Shown: positions 21,846 to 30,201, numbered from the stretch's first letter. The stretch is 64,000 nucleotides of DNA from Nitrosomonas ureae (GCF_001455205.1 NZ_CP013341.1:2790001-2854000); one strand, 5' to 3'. Notes: generated from the sequence alone by a model not told the origin. Numbers and translations are program-made.

Positions 21846-22684
21846 GTGGGCGTCCATGTATGTGCTTTATAAAACTCTATCATCGAAGTGATTAAAATGT
21901 CTTTGGGAAACGTTTTAATCTGAGTGTATTTTTTGCATACAAAACTAATTATTGCAATTGCAATTGTCAATTGCAGCTTTCCGTAAGTGAACATAATAGG
22001 ACACAAAGTATTCTTTTGAAGATTTAATCGAACTGGTCTTTTTAATTCAATTTTTTTCTTATTAGATAGCTTTAATACTTCTTTAATCTTTAACCTTGGA
22101 TGTAGTTTTTTTTCAATAAATGAATCGCCACAACAACTACTAATAAATTTTAAGTTATTACTTCTATAGATTAGTTCTAATTTCAGTAGCCTTGAAGCAT
22201 GTCTATAAAAAATTTCAAAATGACTATCAATTTCATTTTCTATTTCTGAAGACATGTATGGCGTAAGTAAAAAACTACTAATTTGTTTTTTTATTAATAA
22301 ATCGCAAAATACATCATTCTCCCAACTATAACCCCGGGTATATATAATGGCAGGAGAAATAAATTTTGAACCGAAAAAATCATCAAGATCAGAATCAATT
22401 GTAACTAATGTATTCTTAATTTTATTGCTAACAATTAAGTTACAAATTTTTCTTGCTGTTTCTTTTGAACCAACAGCTTTAAAATGAAATTTATAATGTT
22501 TTAAGTAGTAAGTTAGTATTACATTCCAAAATTTAATATCTATTGATTCACAATTGGATTTTCCTTCACATATTTCTTCAAATGAATAAGATTTATTTCC
22601 TCCTTCAGTGAAAACAACTAAATCAACGCCGTAAAATAATTTGTAATTAGTTACGCCACTTTCCGTTCGGGTAAAGCTTGTCAT
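21821..22684 (-). CDS. ariB: AriB-like TOPRIM/DUF4435 nuclease of a PARIS-type system, 3' end replaced by IS
   Basis: 287 residues beginning MTSFTRTESGVTNYKLFYGV. VDLVVFTEGGNKS supplies the conserved TOPRIM-type glutamate, LVTIDSDLDDFFG (about 118-130) the acidic D-x-D cluster, and YTRGYSWENDVF (about 140-151) the E-N motif of DUF4435. In PARIS systems AriB is the effector released by AriA, which cleaves tRNA and aborts infection. The start overlaps the AriA stop by 4 bp (ATGA). The last 12-13 residues (TWTPTFCQAFSQ) are encoded by the IS1111 end, so the native C-terminus is lost. With AriA broken, the system should be inactive. The PARIS assignment is from family knowledge and gene order. 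Confidence 0.6.
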   Translation of the reverse strand: MTSFTRTESGVTNYKLFYGVDLVVFTEGGNKSYSFEEICEGKSNCESIDIKFWNVILTYYLKHYKFHFKAVGSKETARKICNLIVSNKIKNTLVTIDSDLDDFFGSKFISPAIIYTRGYSWENDVFCDLLIKKQISSFLLTPYMSSEIENEIDSHFEIFYRHASRLLKLELIYRSNNLKFISSCCGDSFIEKKLHPRLKIKEVLKLSNKKKIELKRPVRLNLQKNTLCPIMFTYGKLQLTIAIAIISFVCKKYTQIKTFPKDILITSMIEFYKAHTWTPTFCQAFSQ

Positions 22685-23379
22685 TGAAGAATCTTCTCCA
22701 TATCGAAAACATTGTCATTAAATTGACTGACGATATCAGGAGAATGTGTTGCAAATATGATTTGAGAATTGGAGTTTATTGCTCTTAGATTTTCTACTAA
22801 TTTTTCTTGCCAACGTACGTGAAGTGAAAGTTCTGGTTCATCTGCAATATATACCCATTGATTTTTTTCTTGTAGTAAAGCTTCACCTAAGATAATCAAG
22901 AGCTGTTTTTCTCCGGAGGATAAATCATGGATTTCTAGACTTTTACCAGATTGTGTAGTAATTTCTAGTTCATTCTGATCATTAATCTTAAAAGTCTTTC
23001 TTTGCATCATATTATTTATAATAGATATATAAGTATCTATAGGTTCAAATAAGTTTTTTCTTTTTTCTAAAAGCTTTTGCCATTCTTCAACTATATAATC
23101 AATACGTTCACTTCCAATTAAAATTGCAACATCGTTTTCAGTTATTCCTTCTTTAGATCCTTCTTCCAGTTTTTCTTTTGCTTTTTTTAAAATATCAAAG
23201 TGTTCATCTAATCGTTTTCGAAAAGATTTGTGATCAACATTGAATTGCAAAAATATTCCTTCAAGAGCTTGTTTCTTTGCATCTAAGTTCATTGATTTTG
23301 CCATCAAAGAAAATTCTTTAAAATTAAAATCAATTCCAACTAACATAGAAATAAATACTTCTTTTTGCAAATTTTCTAG

Positions 23380-24234
23380 GGTCTGTTGACGTTTTGAGAT
23401 AAGTATTTAATAGATAGAAACAAACTCGTAATATTGGGGTTCCCATACCACCAACAAAACGAGTTTGCGATGCCCCGATTGATGCTCAGTGATGAGTTCT
23501 GGTCGAAGCTGGAGAAGATTCTGCTTCAAGAAGCGATATATAACAAGCGCAATCTGCGCATGACAGTAGAAGGTATGCTGTATCGAATGCGGGTTGGCTG
23601 CCCGTGGCGAGACTTGCCTGAGGCATTTGGAAGCTGGAATTCCATCTACAAAAGATTCAATGCGTGGTCATTAAGCAGCAAATGGTTAAGGATTTTCAAG
23701 GCGTTGTCTATTGATCCGGATTGTGAATGGGAATTTATTGATGGCAGCTATGTTAAAGCTGCACCAGCATAGTGCAGGCGCAGCGGACAAGGAACCACAG
23801 GCGATCGGGAAAAGCCGCGCAGGCAATACCACAAAGATTCACCTGGCGGTTGATAGTTATGGTTTACCAGCCGATTTTGAAATCACCGGTGGAGAAGTCA
23901 ATGACTGTTCTATAGCACCTGATTTGATTGCCAAACTGCCTGACGCGAAAGCGATTGTTGCGGACAAAGGCTATGACAGCGAATGTATACGAGAACAGAT
24001 AACGAAGAAAGGGGCTCGAGCTGTGATACCGAGAAAGCGCAACTCGTTGAAGGGCAACGCAGATATGGATTGGGGTTTGTATGGATACCGACATTTGGTG
24101 GAAAATGCTTTTGCCCGGCTAAAGCAGTATCGGGCAGTAGCGACACGATACGACAAACTGAAGAGAAATTTTGAGAGTATGGTAGCCATGGCATGTGGAT
24201 ATCTGTGGCTACCTATGTGAAATGTCAACAGACC
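23380..24234 (+). mobile_element. IS5-family element, copy 2 (855 bp), inside ariA
   Basis: Ends GGTCTGTTGAC (from 23380) and GTCAACAGACC (to 24234), with perfect CTAG target duplications at 23376-23379 and 24235-24238. It is nearly identical to copy 1 but inverted relative to it and one base longer. The perfect duplication marks a recent, unrearranged insertion. Confidence 0.95.
23470..24220 (+). pseudogene. IS5-family transposase with a one-base insertion
   Basis: The reading frame matches copy 1 up to DGSYVKA and then ends in APA and a stop at 23770-23772. The rest (HQHSAGAADKEPQAIGKSRA and onwards to the C-terminus) continues in the +1 frame. Comparison with copy 1 (AAAGCGCACC against AAAGCTGCACC) shows a single inserted base just after the first catalytic aspartate (FIDGSYV). 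Outside this the protein differs at about one residue (IREQITKK for IRGQITKK). Programmed frameshifting exists in part of the IS5 family, but copy 1 shows an unbroken frame here, so mutation is the simpler reading. Confidence 0.8.
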
Positions 24235-24810
24235 CTAGTAACTGAGTACCTTGCTTACCAATTGAGGAAAAATATCTAACTAAACGATTAGAAAGTTCAA
24301 TTAATTTTCTATCAACAGAAGATTCTAGTTTATTTTCACGTGAATTATTAATCACACTTCCTCGATGAACAGAAAGCCATTTCACATTTATTAAACTTCG
24401 CAAAAATATTGGTATAGGGTATGTATGTCTAATATAACCTTTCGGCCATTCCTCTTCTTGATACCCAATTGCGTATCTTTTTCCCTTTTCTCCCGTAGAC
24501 TGCTTAACATCATAAAATACGAACAAATTTTTATTTTCAGCAGCATTATCCTTAGACATGCTACCTTTAGTTATGATTATAATTGGCTTCTTTCTTGAAT
24601 TTAAAGATCTTAATCTAATTTGTATTTTGGAGAATTCCAGTCTCATTAATTCATCACAATCACCAGTAAGGGCGGCAGCTATCAGATTAATTGCAGTAGT
24701 TTTTCCTGAACCATTAATACCAATAATAAAATTAACGTCGGTATTCAACTTAAATTAATGGTGCGAGCACCCCAGAATCCTTCTATATTAACTTCATCCA
24801 ATATATTCAT

Positions 24811-25178
24811 ATTTATCTTGATGAGGGTTTAGATTTTGGATTATACCGCACAGATCAAAAATCAAATTCTGTTTAGCAATAAAGGAAAGCCATTTTTGAA
24901 ATAGACCTTATTAGGGATCGGGCAACATGCCCCCTTGTGGGGTCATGCCCTTCGCGCCGGTCGGCGGCGCGCCCCTTGTAGTTGATTTAGTTTAAATGAT
25001 ATTTTATACTTCTCTGGAAAATATTAACTGGAATGTGTTTAGGCCGATAGGGGAAATAGGTGGGGGTTCGAGTCCCCTCGCGCTTGTCGGCTTTGTAGCT
25101 CTTCTTACATTGCTGCGTAGCTTTAGTCATAAATTGTATCTATCGAACAACGACAACAGTATAAAGGAGGGGAATTCT
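24811..25178. other. Non-coding spacer with GC-rich hairpins beside prophage C
   Basis: No gene is visible over about 370 bp. Between 24914 and 24980 several stems occur together: GGGCA-acat-GCCC, CCCC-ttgt-GGGG and CGCGCC-ggtcgg-cGGCGCG. It occupies the same place relative to prophage C zot as IR-L and IR-R do for A and B, and could be the replication or attachment region of that phage, though its sequence is different. The rest is AT-rich and includes the promoter side of ariA. Confidence 0.35.
25058..25090 (+). other. tRNA T-arm-like sequence (possible tRNA 3' remnant)
   Basis: GGGGG-TTCGAGT-CCCCT has the form of a tRNA T-stem and loop (G53-TTCRANY-C61), followed by seven bases. No anticodon arm, D arm or CCA can be placed around it. 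It might be the 3' part of a tRNA gene left as an integration scar, or coincidence. Confidence 0.3.
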
Positions 25179-25283
25179 ATGAAAACAACAATAACTGCTG
25201 GTTTAATTTTAGTTACAAGTTCTTTTATTGAAACTTTGTGGGCTTTTGGAGTCAGCAGCGTGGTTGGACACCTATCGACCTAA
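25179..25283 (+). CDS. Signal-peptide-like 34-residue frame, probably a truncated secreted protein
   Basis: ATG 25179 follows a very strong AAAGGAGG ribosome-binding site. MKTTITAGLILVTSSFIETL then WAFGVSS looks like a signal peptide with cleavage near the WA. The frame ends after 34 residues, 32 bp before the prophage C zot stop. It is likely the 5' end of an exported protein whose remainder was lost when prophage C arrived. A genuine short peptide cannot be excluded. Confidence 0.4.
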   Translation: MKTTITAGLILVTSSFIETLWAFGVSSVVGHLST

Positions 25284-25314
25284 GTACATTCTTCCTATAT
25301 AGGTTTCAAGTGAT

Positions 25315-26286
25315 TTATAAATTCTTTGTTATCCACCCGTAATTAATAGCCGCATTACAAGTATCCGGAACAATATTCAATCGTTGCGCCTGATGGCCAT
25401 AACAGATGCAATTCGATTTGCTGGAAACGCACGCGGCAACCTGCGACCAGTCGACCGCGTCAGATAGCATTGAAAGCGATTCTTTTGTACTTGGCAATGC
25501 AATGACAGGCTGAGTTACCGGAATAACGCTTCCTGGTGGCATATCGTCGCCCTGCTCCGATTTGTTGGTTTTTTCCTCTTCATTTGAGGCAATTTCTTGC
25601 ATCGGATCGGCTAGACGGTCAGTAATGCGCCCATAAGTGATCATTGCCATTGCCGGAACTGCGAATAATAGGAATATTGCTGCATAAACCATTTTAGGAA
25701 TTGCTCGTTTTGGTTTTTCTACATGCAGGCTGGCTGAGTAATACAATTCAAATGCTTTCTTTTCCAGTTTGTACGGCTTCTTGACTGCATTTTGACGATT
25801 GGTTTTGAGTTTCGGGTTAGCGCAGTATTCCGACCATTCATATTGTTTATTACCAGACCATTCCTGGCTCAGGTGAATATGCCTATCTGCGTTTTCCAGT
25901 ACGAACGGATGCACGAACTTGGGCGATTGCGTGATCACCAGGAAATCAAGCCCGTGCTTTCTATGTTGGGAAAGATATTTGATGTATTCCGGAGGGTCTT
26001 TCAGATCGATGGCCGGCCACGGATAAGCGGCTTCATCCACAACAATGAGACTGCCTTCGGTTATGTTGTTAAGCTTTTGCTTTCCTTCCGGTTCAGTTTC
26101 ATCTATCGGTGTGCGTTCTGCCCAGGTGTTAAGCTTGGCTATCGATAGCTTGATGTGCATCAGCTTTAAATCCGGAATGCCGCAAACATAGACGATTCGT
26201 TCATTTTCAACCGCCGGTTTAATGTGGCTCCATACGGCGTGATTGGTTTTTCCGCAGCCAGGCGTTGCCGTCAGTATGATGATCAT
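25315..26286 (-). CDS. Zot/pI morphogenesis ATPase, prophage C
   Basis: 323 residues, closely similar to the A and B proteins, with Walker A TATPGCGKT and Walker B GSLIVVDEA intact. Distinguishing changes are PIDETEPEGK for PIDPEEPEGK, NRQNAVKKP for NRANAVKKP, and a different C-terminus (YGWITKNL). The gene appears functional, but prophage C lacks its replication half, so any use would depend on complementation by prophage A or B. Confidence 0.9.
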   Translation of the reverse strand: MIIILTATPGCGKTNHAVWSHIKPAVENERIVYVCGIPDLKLMHIKLSIAKLNTWAERTPIDETEPEGKQKLNNITEGSLIVVDEAAYPWPAIDLKDPPEYIKYLSQHRKHGLDFLVITQSPKFVHPFVLENADRHIHLSQEWSGNKQYEWSEYCANPKLKTNRQNAVKKPYKLEKKAFELYYSASLHVEKPKRAIPKMVYAAIFLLFAVPAMAMITYGRITDRLADPMQEIASNEEEKTNKSEQGDDMPPGSVIPVTQPVIALPSTKESLSMLSDAVDWSQVAACVSSKSNCICYGHQAQRLNIVPDTCNAAINYGWITKNL

Positions 26287-26576
26287 TTTGGTATCACTCC
26301 CAGTTTAGGCAACAGTACGAAAGTCATGCGGAATGTGATTGCGCCCATGATGATGCCCAAGCCCTGGCCAAATCCGGCAAGGTTTAAGGTTTGCAAAGCA
26401 AAGTAAGGTATAGCGCTAAAGTATCCTTGCGCTTGCGAGAACAGCGCATCGAGCGCCACATTGATGGCGGTGAAGCTCAAAACGCCAATACCTAGACCCG
26501 ACAAGGCGCGAACTGCCAGAAAGCCGATGCTCGATGTCAGGAAAGCGCAGAGCGGTATGATCAGTAAATTGAACAT
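26283..26576 (-). CDS. DUF2523/pVI-like minor coat protein, prophage C
   Basis: 97 residues, the same as the prophage B version except LCAFLTSS for LGAFLTSS near the start. Hydrophobic throughout, virion end protein by family. It overlaps zot by 4 bp and the pIII-like gene by 1 bp, as in A and B. Intact. Confidence 0.75.
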   Translation of the reverse strand: MFNLLIIPLCAFLTSSIGFLAVRALSGLGIGVLSFTAINVALDALFSQAQGYFSAIPYFALQTLNLAGFGQGLGIIMGAITFRMTFVLLPKLGVIPK

Positions 26577-27895
26577 TATTTAACCTCCGTGCTGCGAACG
26601 CCGGAGACGATATACACACCGGCAATCGATGCGAGTAATAAAACGAGTGGATTGATCTTTTCTGCGGTATCGCAGACTGGCGCTGTTGGAATGACCAGAT
26701 TCATCGGGTAATAGGAAATGTCGATAGGGATATCCGGCGGACAGGTTCCCTCCTCCCCCCAGCTATTGCCGGTTAATGTGGCTTGAACATTGTGTGTTTG
26801 CAGTTCTGCCGGTGGCACTTCATCGAACTTGATTTCAAAGTTCTGCTGCGGTTTGTCCGGTTGCGGCTGGCTGCTGTAGCGGGTGTTGGTGGTGGTGTTG
26901 ATTTGGTTGTTGTTGATGTCGTACTTAATCGTCGTTTGTGTTTCCTTGATAATGACGCGCCCCGGATTGTCTGTGGTACCCGCGTCAACGGCCTCTATTT
27001 CCGTGGTGGTGTCTTCGCGCCCTGTTACATTGCCGCTTGAATCTCTGGTGGGTTTTGATTCGAGGCCGAGTCCTTTTTTCTGGTCTGGTGTCAGAGTTGG
27101 AGCTCCGGAGGGCACGCTTTCACCTTTGTTGATGAGTTCAGGGATGAAGCGGTCATCATTGAGCAAAGCTGCTTTGGAATCCCAATCCGATGTTGTGGCA
27201 GGTGCAGAGGTTGCAGCTGGCGGCGTATAAGTTTCCATGAATGTTGCAGGTATAGGAGAGGTATATGATCCGTCAGATTTAAATCTTAAACGATAATTTG
27301 CACCTACGAGCGTACCGCCTGTATATCTTGGCTCAGTGTCTCCATATTCGCAGTTCGATGGATTGGCGGAAAAACAGGCATTAGCGGCCTGAACCACAGA
27401 CCTTAAATCTTTATCAGGATAACAAGGTATTTGACTTCCATTGCTGACACACCAGCCGACATGTGTTTCAATAGCATCGCCACCAGTTAACGAAGTAAAT
27501 TTATTGAAAACCCCGTCAACATTGCAAATGTCTGTTAATTCACATACCAGGGAAACTGCGGTTAATGTCATGCCGACGGGTCCAACCCGCTTGGCTAAAG
27601 TTGCGACGGATGCGCCCACCCTGCCGACATCCACAGCAGCGGTTTTGACAATATCCATTGCTTGAATGCCTTTTGGTGTGTTGATCAGTGCTGTTGAGGT
27701 GGTTGATATGCCGCCGGGTGGACTTGAGAGCGTTACTCTTGCCGATTCGCCGAATGCTTTAGTATAGGCACCGTCAGCGCCTTTGATCCATCCGGCCAGG
27801 TCGATGGCGCCGACCGGTGCGGATTGCGAGAAAGCCGGAGAACAAAAAAATAAACTGAAAAAAATTGTTGTTAGTAAGCGGTGAAAATTAGCCAT
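26576..27895 (-). CDS. TspB/pIII-like adsorption protein with a different receptor domain, prophage C
   Basis: 439 residues. The N-terminal 125 residues and everything after ATTSDWDSKAALLNDDRF match the A/B proteins. The middle (about residues 127-235) is a different Cys-containing domain including FNKFTSLTGGDAIETHVGWC and ANACFSANPSNCEYG. The borders are sharp, so this looks like a modular exchange of the receptor-binding part. Signal peptide and C-terminal membrane helix are kept. The neighbouring 104-residue protein is exchanged in parallel. The protein may give C-type virions a different host receptor. Confidence 0.7.
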   Translation of the reverse strand: MANFHRLLTTIFFSLFFCSPAFSQSAPVGAIDLAGWIKGADGAYTKAFGESARVTLSSPPGGISTTSTALINTPKGIQAMDIVKTAAVDVGRVGASVATLAKRVGPVGMTLTAVSLVCELTDICNVDGVFNKFTSLTGGDAIETHVGWCVSNGSQIPCYPDKDLRSVVQAANACFSANPSNCEYGDTEPRYTGGTLVGANYRLRFKSDGSYTSPIPATFMETYTPPAATSAPATTSDWDSKAALLNDDRFIPELINKGESVPSGAPTLTPDQKKGLGLESKPTRDSSGNVTGREDTTTEIEAVDAGTTDNPGRVIIKETQTTIKYDINNNQINTTTNTRYSSQPQPDKPQQNFEIKFDEVPPAELQTHNVQATLTGNSWGEEGTCPPDIPIDISYYPMNLVIPTAPVCDTAEKINPLVLLLASIAGVYIVSGVRSTEVK

Positions 27896-27948
27896 AGCGC
27901 ACCCATGAAAGCGAGTAGATAGAAGAAGTCATAGAGCCAAATTTCCAT
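27871..27948 (-). CDS. 25-residue hydrophobic peptide (pVII/pIX-like), prophage C
   Basis: Same peptide and overlaps as in prophages A and B, conserved although the genes on both sides have been altered by domain exchange. Confidence 0.6.
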   Translation of the reverse strand: MEIWLYDFFYLLAFMGALWLIFTAY

Positions 27949-28262
27949 TATTGAAATGCCTTGATGATTGCCCGAATGGAGAAGCCAGCAATTAGGATCA
28001 ATGCCAGTTCCCACATGAAGCCGGTTTGATTGGTGAGAGAGACTTCGCACGGTATGGCTTGCGGCACATGTTCAATGGTTGTGCCGGTTAGATTGCCTGT
28101 TGATGTTTGGTAGGCTTGGACGATCACGCCGGATTCCGTTCCGGTACAGAAATAGAACCAGCCTGAAAGCCCTTGACCGCCGACATTGCTGCAATTTTGC
28201 GCAAAGTGCATGTGATACTCGGTGAGAGTATCGAGGCATCTGCCCTGATAGTAATAGCCCAT
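27948..28262 (-). CDS. C-terminally anchored minor virion protein with alternative N-domain, prophage C
   Basis: 104 residues. The C-terminal part from PQAIPCEVSLTNQTGFMWEL to the end is identical to prophages A and B. The first 70 residues (MGYYYQGRCLDTLTEYHMHF at the start) share only the framework MGYxYQxxCxDTLxxxHxxFAQxC and otherwise differ. The size is preserved exactly, so the two versions are alternative alleles of the same domain. The parallel change with the pIII-like receptor domain suggests that the two proteins interact or act together in adsorption. Confidence 0.6.
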   Translation of the reverse strand: MGYYYQGRCLDTLTEYHMHFAQNCSNVGGQGLSGWFYFCTGTESGVIVQAYQTSTGNLTGTTIEHVPQAIPCEVSLTNQTGFMWELALILIAGFSIRAIIKAFQ

Positions 28263-28284
28263 GGTTTGAAGTCCGGAGGTGTTG

Positions 28285-28305
28285 AAGGGGGCGAAACGCC
28301 CCCTT
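28285..28305 (-). terminator. Hairpin after the major coat remnant, prophage C
   Basis: AAGGGGGCG-aaa-CGCCCCCTT, identical to prophages A and B. Confidence 0.6.
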
Positions 28306-28315
28306 GTGAGTCAGA

Positions 28316-28409
28316 TTAGAATGCGCTTCTAATCCAACGCCAGACTTTAATACCGATATGAACCAGTATCACGGCAGCACCCACGGTTGCCACATCGGTG
28401 GCGGCTGAT
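28316..28409 (-). pseudogene. Major coat gene 3' fragment, prophage C
   Basis: Only the last 30 codons of the coat gene remain (SAATDVATVGAAVILVHIGI then KVWRWIRSAF). The match to prophage B stops at 28409 in the serine codon, where unrelated sequence begins. The leader, ribosome-binding site and all upstream replication genes are absent, so prophage C is defective. Confidence 0.85.
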
Positions 28410-28416
28410 AAATACG

Positions 28417-28500
28417 CTGGAAGTTAGAGTCAGTTTTTACAAACGCCAGTTAGTGCTTGAGAGCCGGTTTGGTATGATTTTAGAAAGAACCTTTTCTTAA
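28417..28500 (+). pseudogene. 3' fragment of a DUF3653-like phage gene
   Basis: 27 codons, LEVRVSFYKRQLVLESRFGM then ILERTFS and a stop, match the C-terminus of the gene at 19938-20366 (LEVKADFYRRQLVLESRFGL). It lies eight bases from the coat gene breakpoint. Its presence here in the same relative orientation as in prophage B suggests an internal deletion that removed everything between the coat gene and this gene's 3' end. Confidence 0.7.
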
Positions 28501-28513
28501 TAATTATGCCGAT

Positions 28514-28797
28514 TCAAATATGAAGTGCAACGCCTGATTTGAAGAATACCTGATTAGGTGTTTGGTATCCAAGCCGTTTTCTAGGTCGATTGTTCAATCT
28601 TTCCATTGCTGTATCCATTTCCTGTTGTGTAATAGTGGTGAAGTCCCTGTTTTTGGGGAAGTACTGCCGAATCAGTCCATTAGTATTCTCGTTCGTCCCT
28701 CGTTCTCATGAAGCGTAAGGGTGGGCGAAATAGAAGTCCGCATCCAGTTGTTTGCTGATCTCATCAAATCCGGCGAATTCCCGCCCGTAGTACATTC
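28514..28797 (-). pseudogene. IS30-family transposase, 3' fragment
   Basis: The minus strand reads EFAGFDEISKQLDADFYFAH, PYAS-stop-ERGTNENTNGLIRQYFPK, and RLNNRPRKRLGYQTPNQVFF, ending GVALHI. This is the C-terminal catalytic part of an IS30-family integrase-like transposase (the WERGTNENTNGLIRQ motif). The tryptophan codon is a TGA here, and the 5' part is absent beyond 28797. Non-functional. Confidence 0.8.
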
Positions 28798-28868
28798 GGA
28801 GTAATGAAAGAGTCAGCGCTATACCTCAGAATATTTGATACCTATCAACAAACTGTGAGGACATCAAT

Positions 28869-28916
28869 ATGACTGACTCTACTCATATCAATCCGGATTC
28901 TATTCTCGTGGCTATC
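28869..28916 (+). pseudogene. 5' end of an unidentified gene cut by IS3
   Basis: ATG 28869 opens a short frame, MTDSTHINPDSILVAI, that runs into the IS3 left end at 28917. The sequence before it (28798-28868) is also unlike the flanking elements. It is perhaps the start of another transposase. On the right of IS3, 30262-30345 reads openly as ALNTYKTVQLQQQEFSIGVN, but I cannot show that the two halves belong together. Confidence 0.3.
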
Positions 28917-28953
28917 TGAAGTTGGAGTTGTCCCCTTTTGGCGGACATTTTTT

Positions 28954-29884
28954 TCATGGAGTCGAGAGAGTCTCGACCTGTGAAAGCGGATTGCAGTTTA
29001 TCGCGATTTGATTTTTCTCATTCAGTTTTCTCTCAAAATTGTTTGGTGATAAGTATCCCAGTCCGGAATGCCTGCGAGTTGGGTTGTACCATGACTCGAT
29101 CCAGGTGAATATGGCCAGCCTTGCTTCAGTTTTATTTTTCCAGGAGCGCCTATCGATCAATTCACATTCCAGGCTGGCAAAAAAGCTTTCAACCATTGCA
29201 TTGTCGTAAGCATCACCCACACTTCCCATGGAGGGATGCACACCCATTTCCCTGCATCGCTTGCCGAATTCAACACTGGTGTATTGACTGCCCTGTATCG
29301 CTATGGTGAATCACTTTGCCCGGTTTACGAGTGATTAACGCCATGTTCAACGCACTGATCACCAGGCTTGCTGTCATGGTTTCACCGAAAGACCAGCCCA
29401 CTACCTTACGGCTGAATACATCGATGACCACGGCCAGGTACAGGAACCCTGCCCAGGTAGGAATGTAAGTCATGTCCGCAACCCATAGTTGATTGATGCT
29501 AGCTGCCTTGAAATGGCGTTGCACTAAATCCGGTGCAGGGCGGTCACGCTTATTCCGATGAGTCGTGATCACAAAGCCTCGCCTGCGACTCACCCCTTTA
29601 ATTCCAGCTTCACGCATCAATCTGCCTACGCGCTTATGATTGACCCTGACTCCACGATCGGCTAATTCAACGGTAATGCGGGGGCGGCCATACGTACAAT
29701 CGCTGGTACGGTATATGGCCATGATCTGCTCGATCAATCGACAGTTGGTAATGGCCCGTCGGCTGGGTGTGCGTTTTGCCCAGTCATAGTAACCGCTGTG
29801 CGATACACCGAGTGTCTCGCATAGAACACGAGCCGGAAATTGGGCCCGGTTTGCCTTGATTAATTGGTACACCTTCCCCATCAA
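28954..29884 (-). pseudogene. IS3-family transposase orfB, one-base insertion
   Basis: The first part (from MGKVYQLIKANRAQFPARVL) has the HTH_21 region GYYDWAKRTPS and the first catalytic D in WVADMTYIPTW. At IHHSD the codons read D-T-G and the frame slips. The remainder continues in another frame as SQYTSVEFGKRCREMGVHPS and includes the catalytic E in NAMVESFFASLECE. Deleting one A after the GAT codon would give the standard HSDQGSQY motif. It is therefore inactive as it stands, unless frameshifting corrects it. Confidence 0.8.
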
Positions 29885-30201
29885 TCCTTGTTGTTTGCAA
29901 ACCAGGCCGTAGCCTTTGCCAATATGTCACGCTCCATCTCCACACGCTTGAGCTTCTTACGCAATTCCAGCAGTTCCTGCCGTTCGTTGGCACTCAAGGA
30001 AGCAACACTCGATGTCGCAGCGAAAGCAATTGCCTGGCTTGATCTAATTGGTACACCTGCTGCTCGACACCAGGTTTGTATCGAAGTGTAGTGGCATCCA
30101 AATTCCTTGGATAATTGCTTGGGGCATTTGCCTAATGCTACCAATTCCACCATCTGCTGACGAAACTCCGGTGGGTAAGCAGGTTTGTAGTTTTGTGTCA
30201 T
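29881..30201 (-). CDS. IS3-family orfA (HTH protein)
   Basis: 106 residues with a helix-turn-helix (VALGKCPKQLSKEFGCHYTS IQTW region) and a C-terminal leucine-zipper coiled coil (ELLELRKKLKRVEMERDILA), ending AKATAWFANNKD. It overlaps orfB by 4 bp. In IS3 elements OrfA binds the ends and fuses to OrfB by a -1 ribosomal shift. OrfA is intact. Confidence 0.85.
   Translation of the reverse strand: MTQNYKPAYPPEFRQQMVELVALGKCPKQLSKEFGCHYTSIQTWCRAAGVPIRSSQAIAFAATSSVASLSANERQELLELRKKLKRVEMERDILAKATAWFANNKD

Larger units (their letters stand above)
20440..21860 (+). mobile_element. IS110-family (IS1111-group) element
   Basis: Subterminal inverted repeats ATGGACGCCCAC (20445-20456) and GTGGGCGTCCAT (21846-21857) bracket an IS110-type transposase, as in the IS1111 group. 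The right non-coding part is long (about 260 bp) and the left short (about 90 bp). The outer ends are approximate because IS1111 elements have no terminal repeats. The right end cuts the 3' end of the AriB-like gene. Confidence 0.8.
22681..24810 (-). pseudogene. ariA: AriA-like AAA ATPase, broken by frameshift and IS5 insertion
   Basis: The N-terminus, MNILDEVNIEGFWGARTINL from ATG 24810, is followed by a TGA at 24745-24747. One added T would rejoin it to LNTDVNFIIGINGSGKTTAI, whose GINGSGKTT is the Walker A motif. The frame continues to GKQGTQLL, where IS5 copy 2 sits in a CTAG target, and resumes as ENLQKEVFISMLVGIDFNFK through the ABC signature-like LSSGEKQLLI, Walker B YIADEPELSLH and the switch ATHSPDIVSQF. 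Removing the element and one CTAG restores the frame (LLENLQKEV). The original protein was about 420 residues of the AAA_15/AAA_21 type. AriA forms the ATPase scaffold that senses phage anti-restriction proteins. Confidence 0.7.

Noticed and set aside
25058..25090. A complete tRNA gene
   Set aside because: Only a T-arm-like stretch exists; no anticodon or D arm can be placed upstream and no CCA follows.
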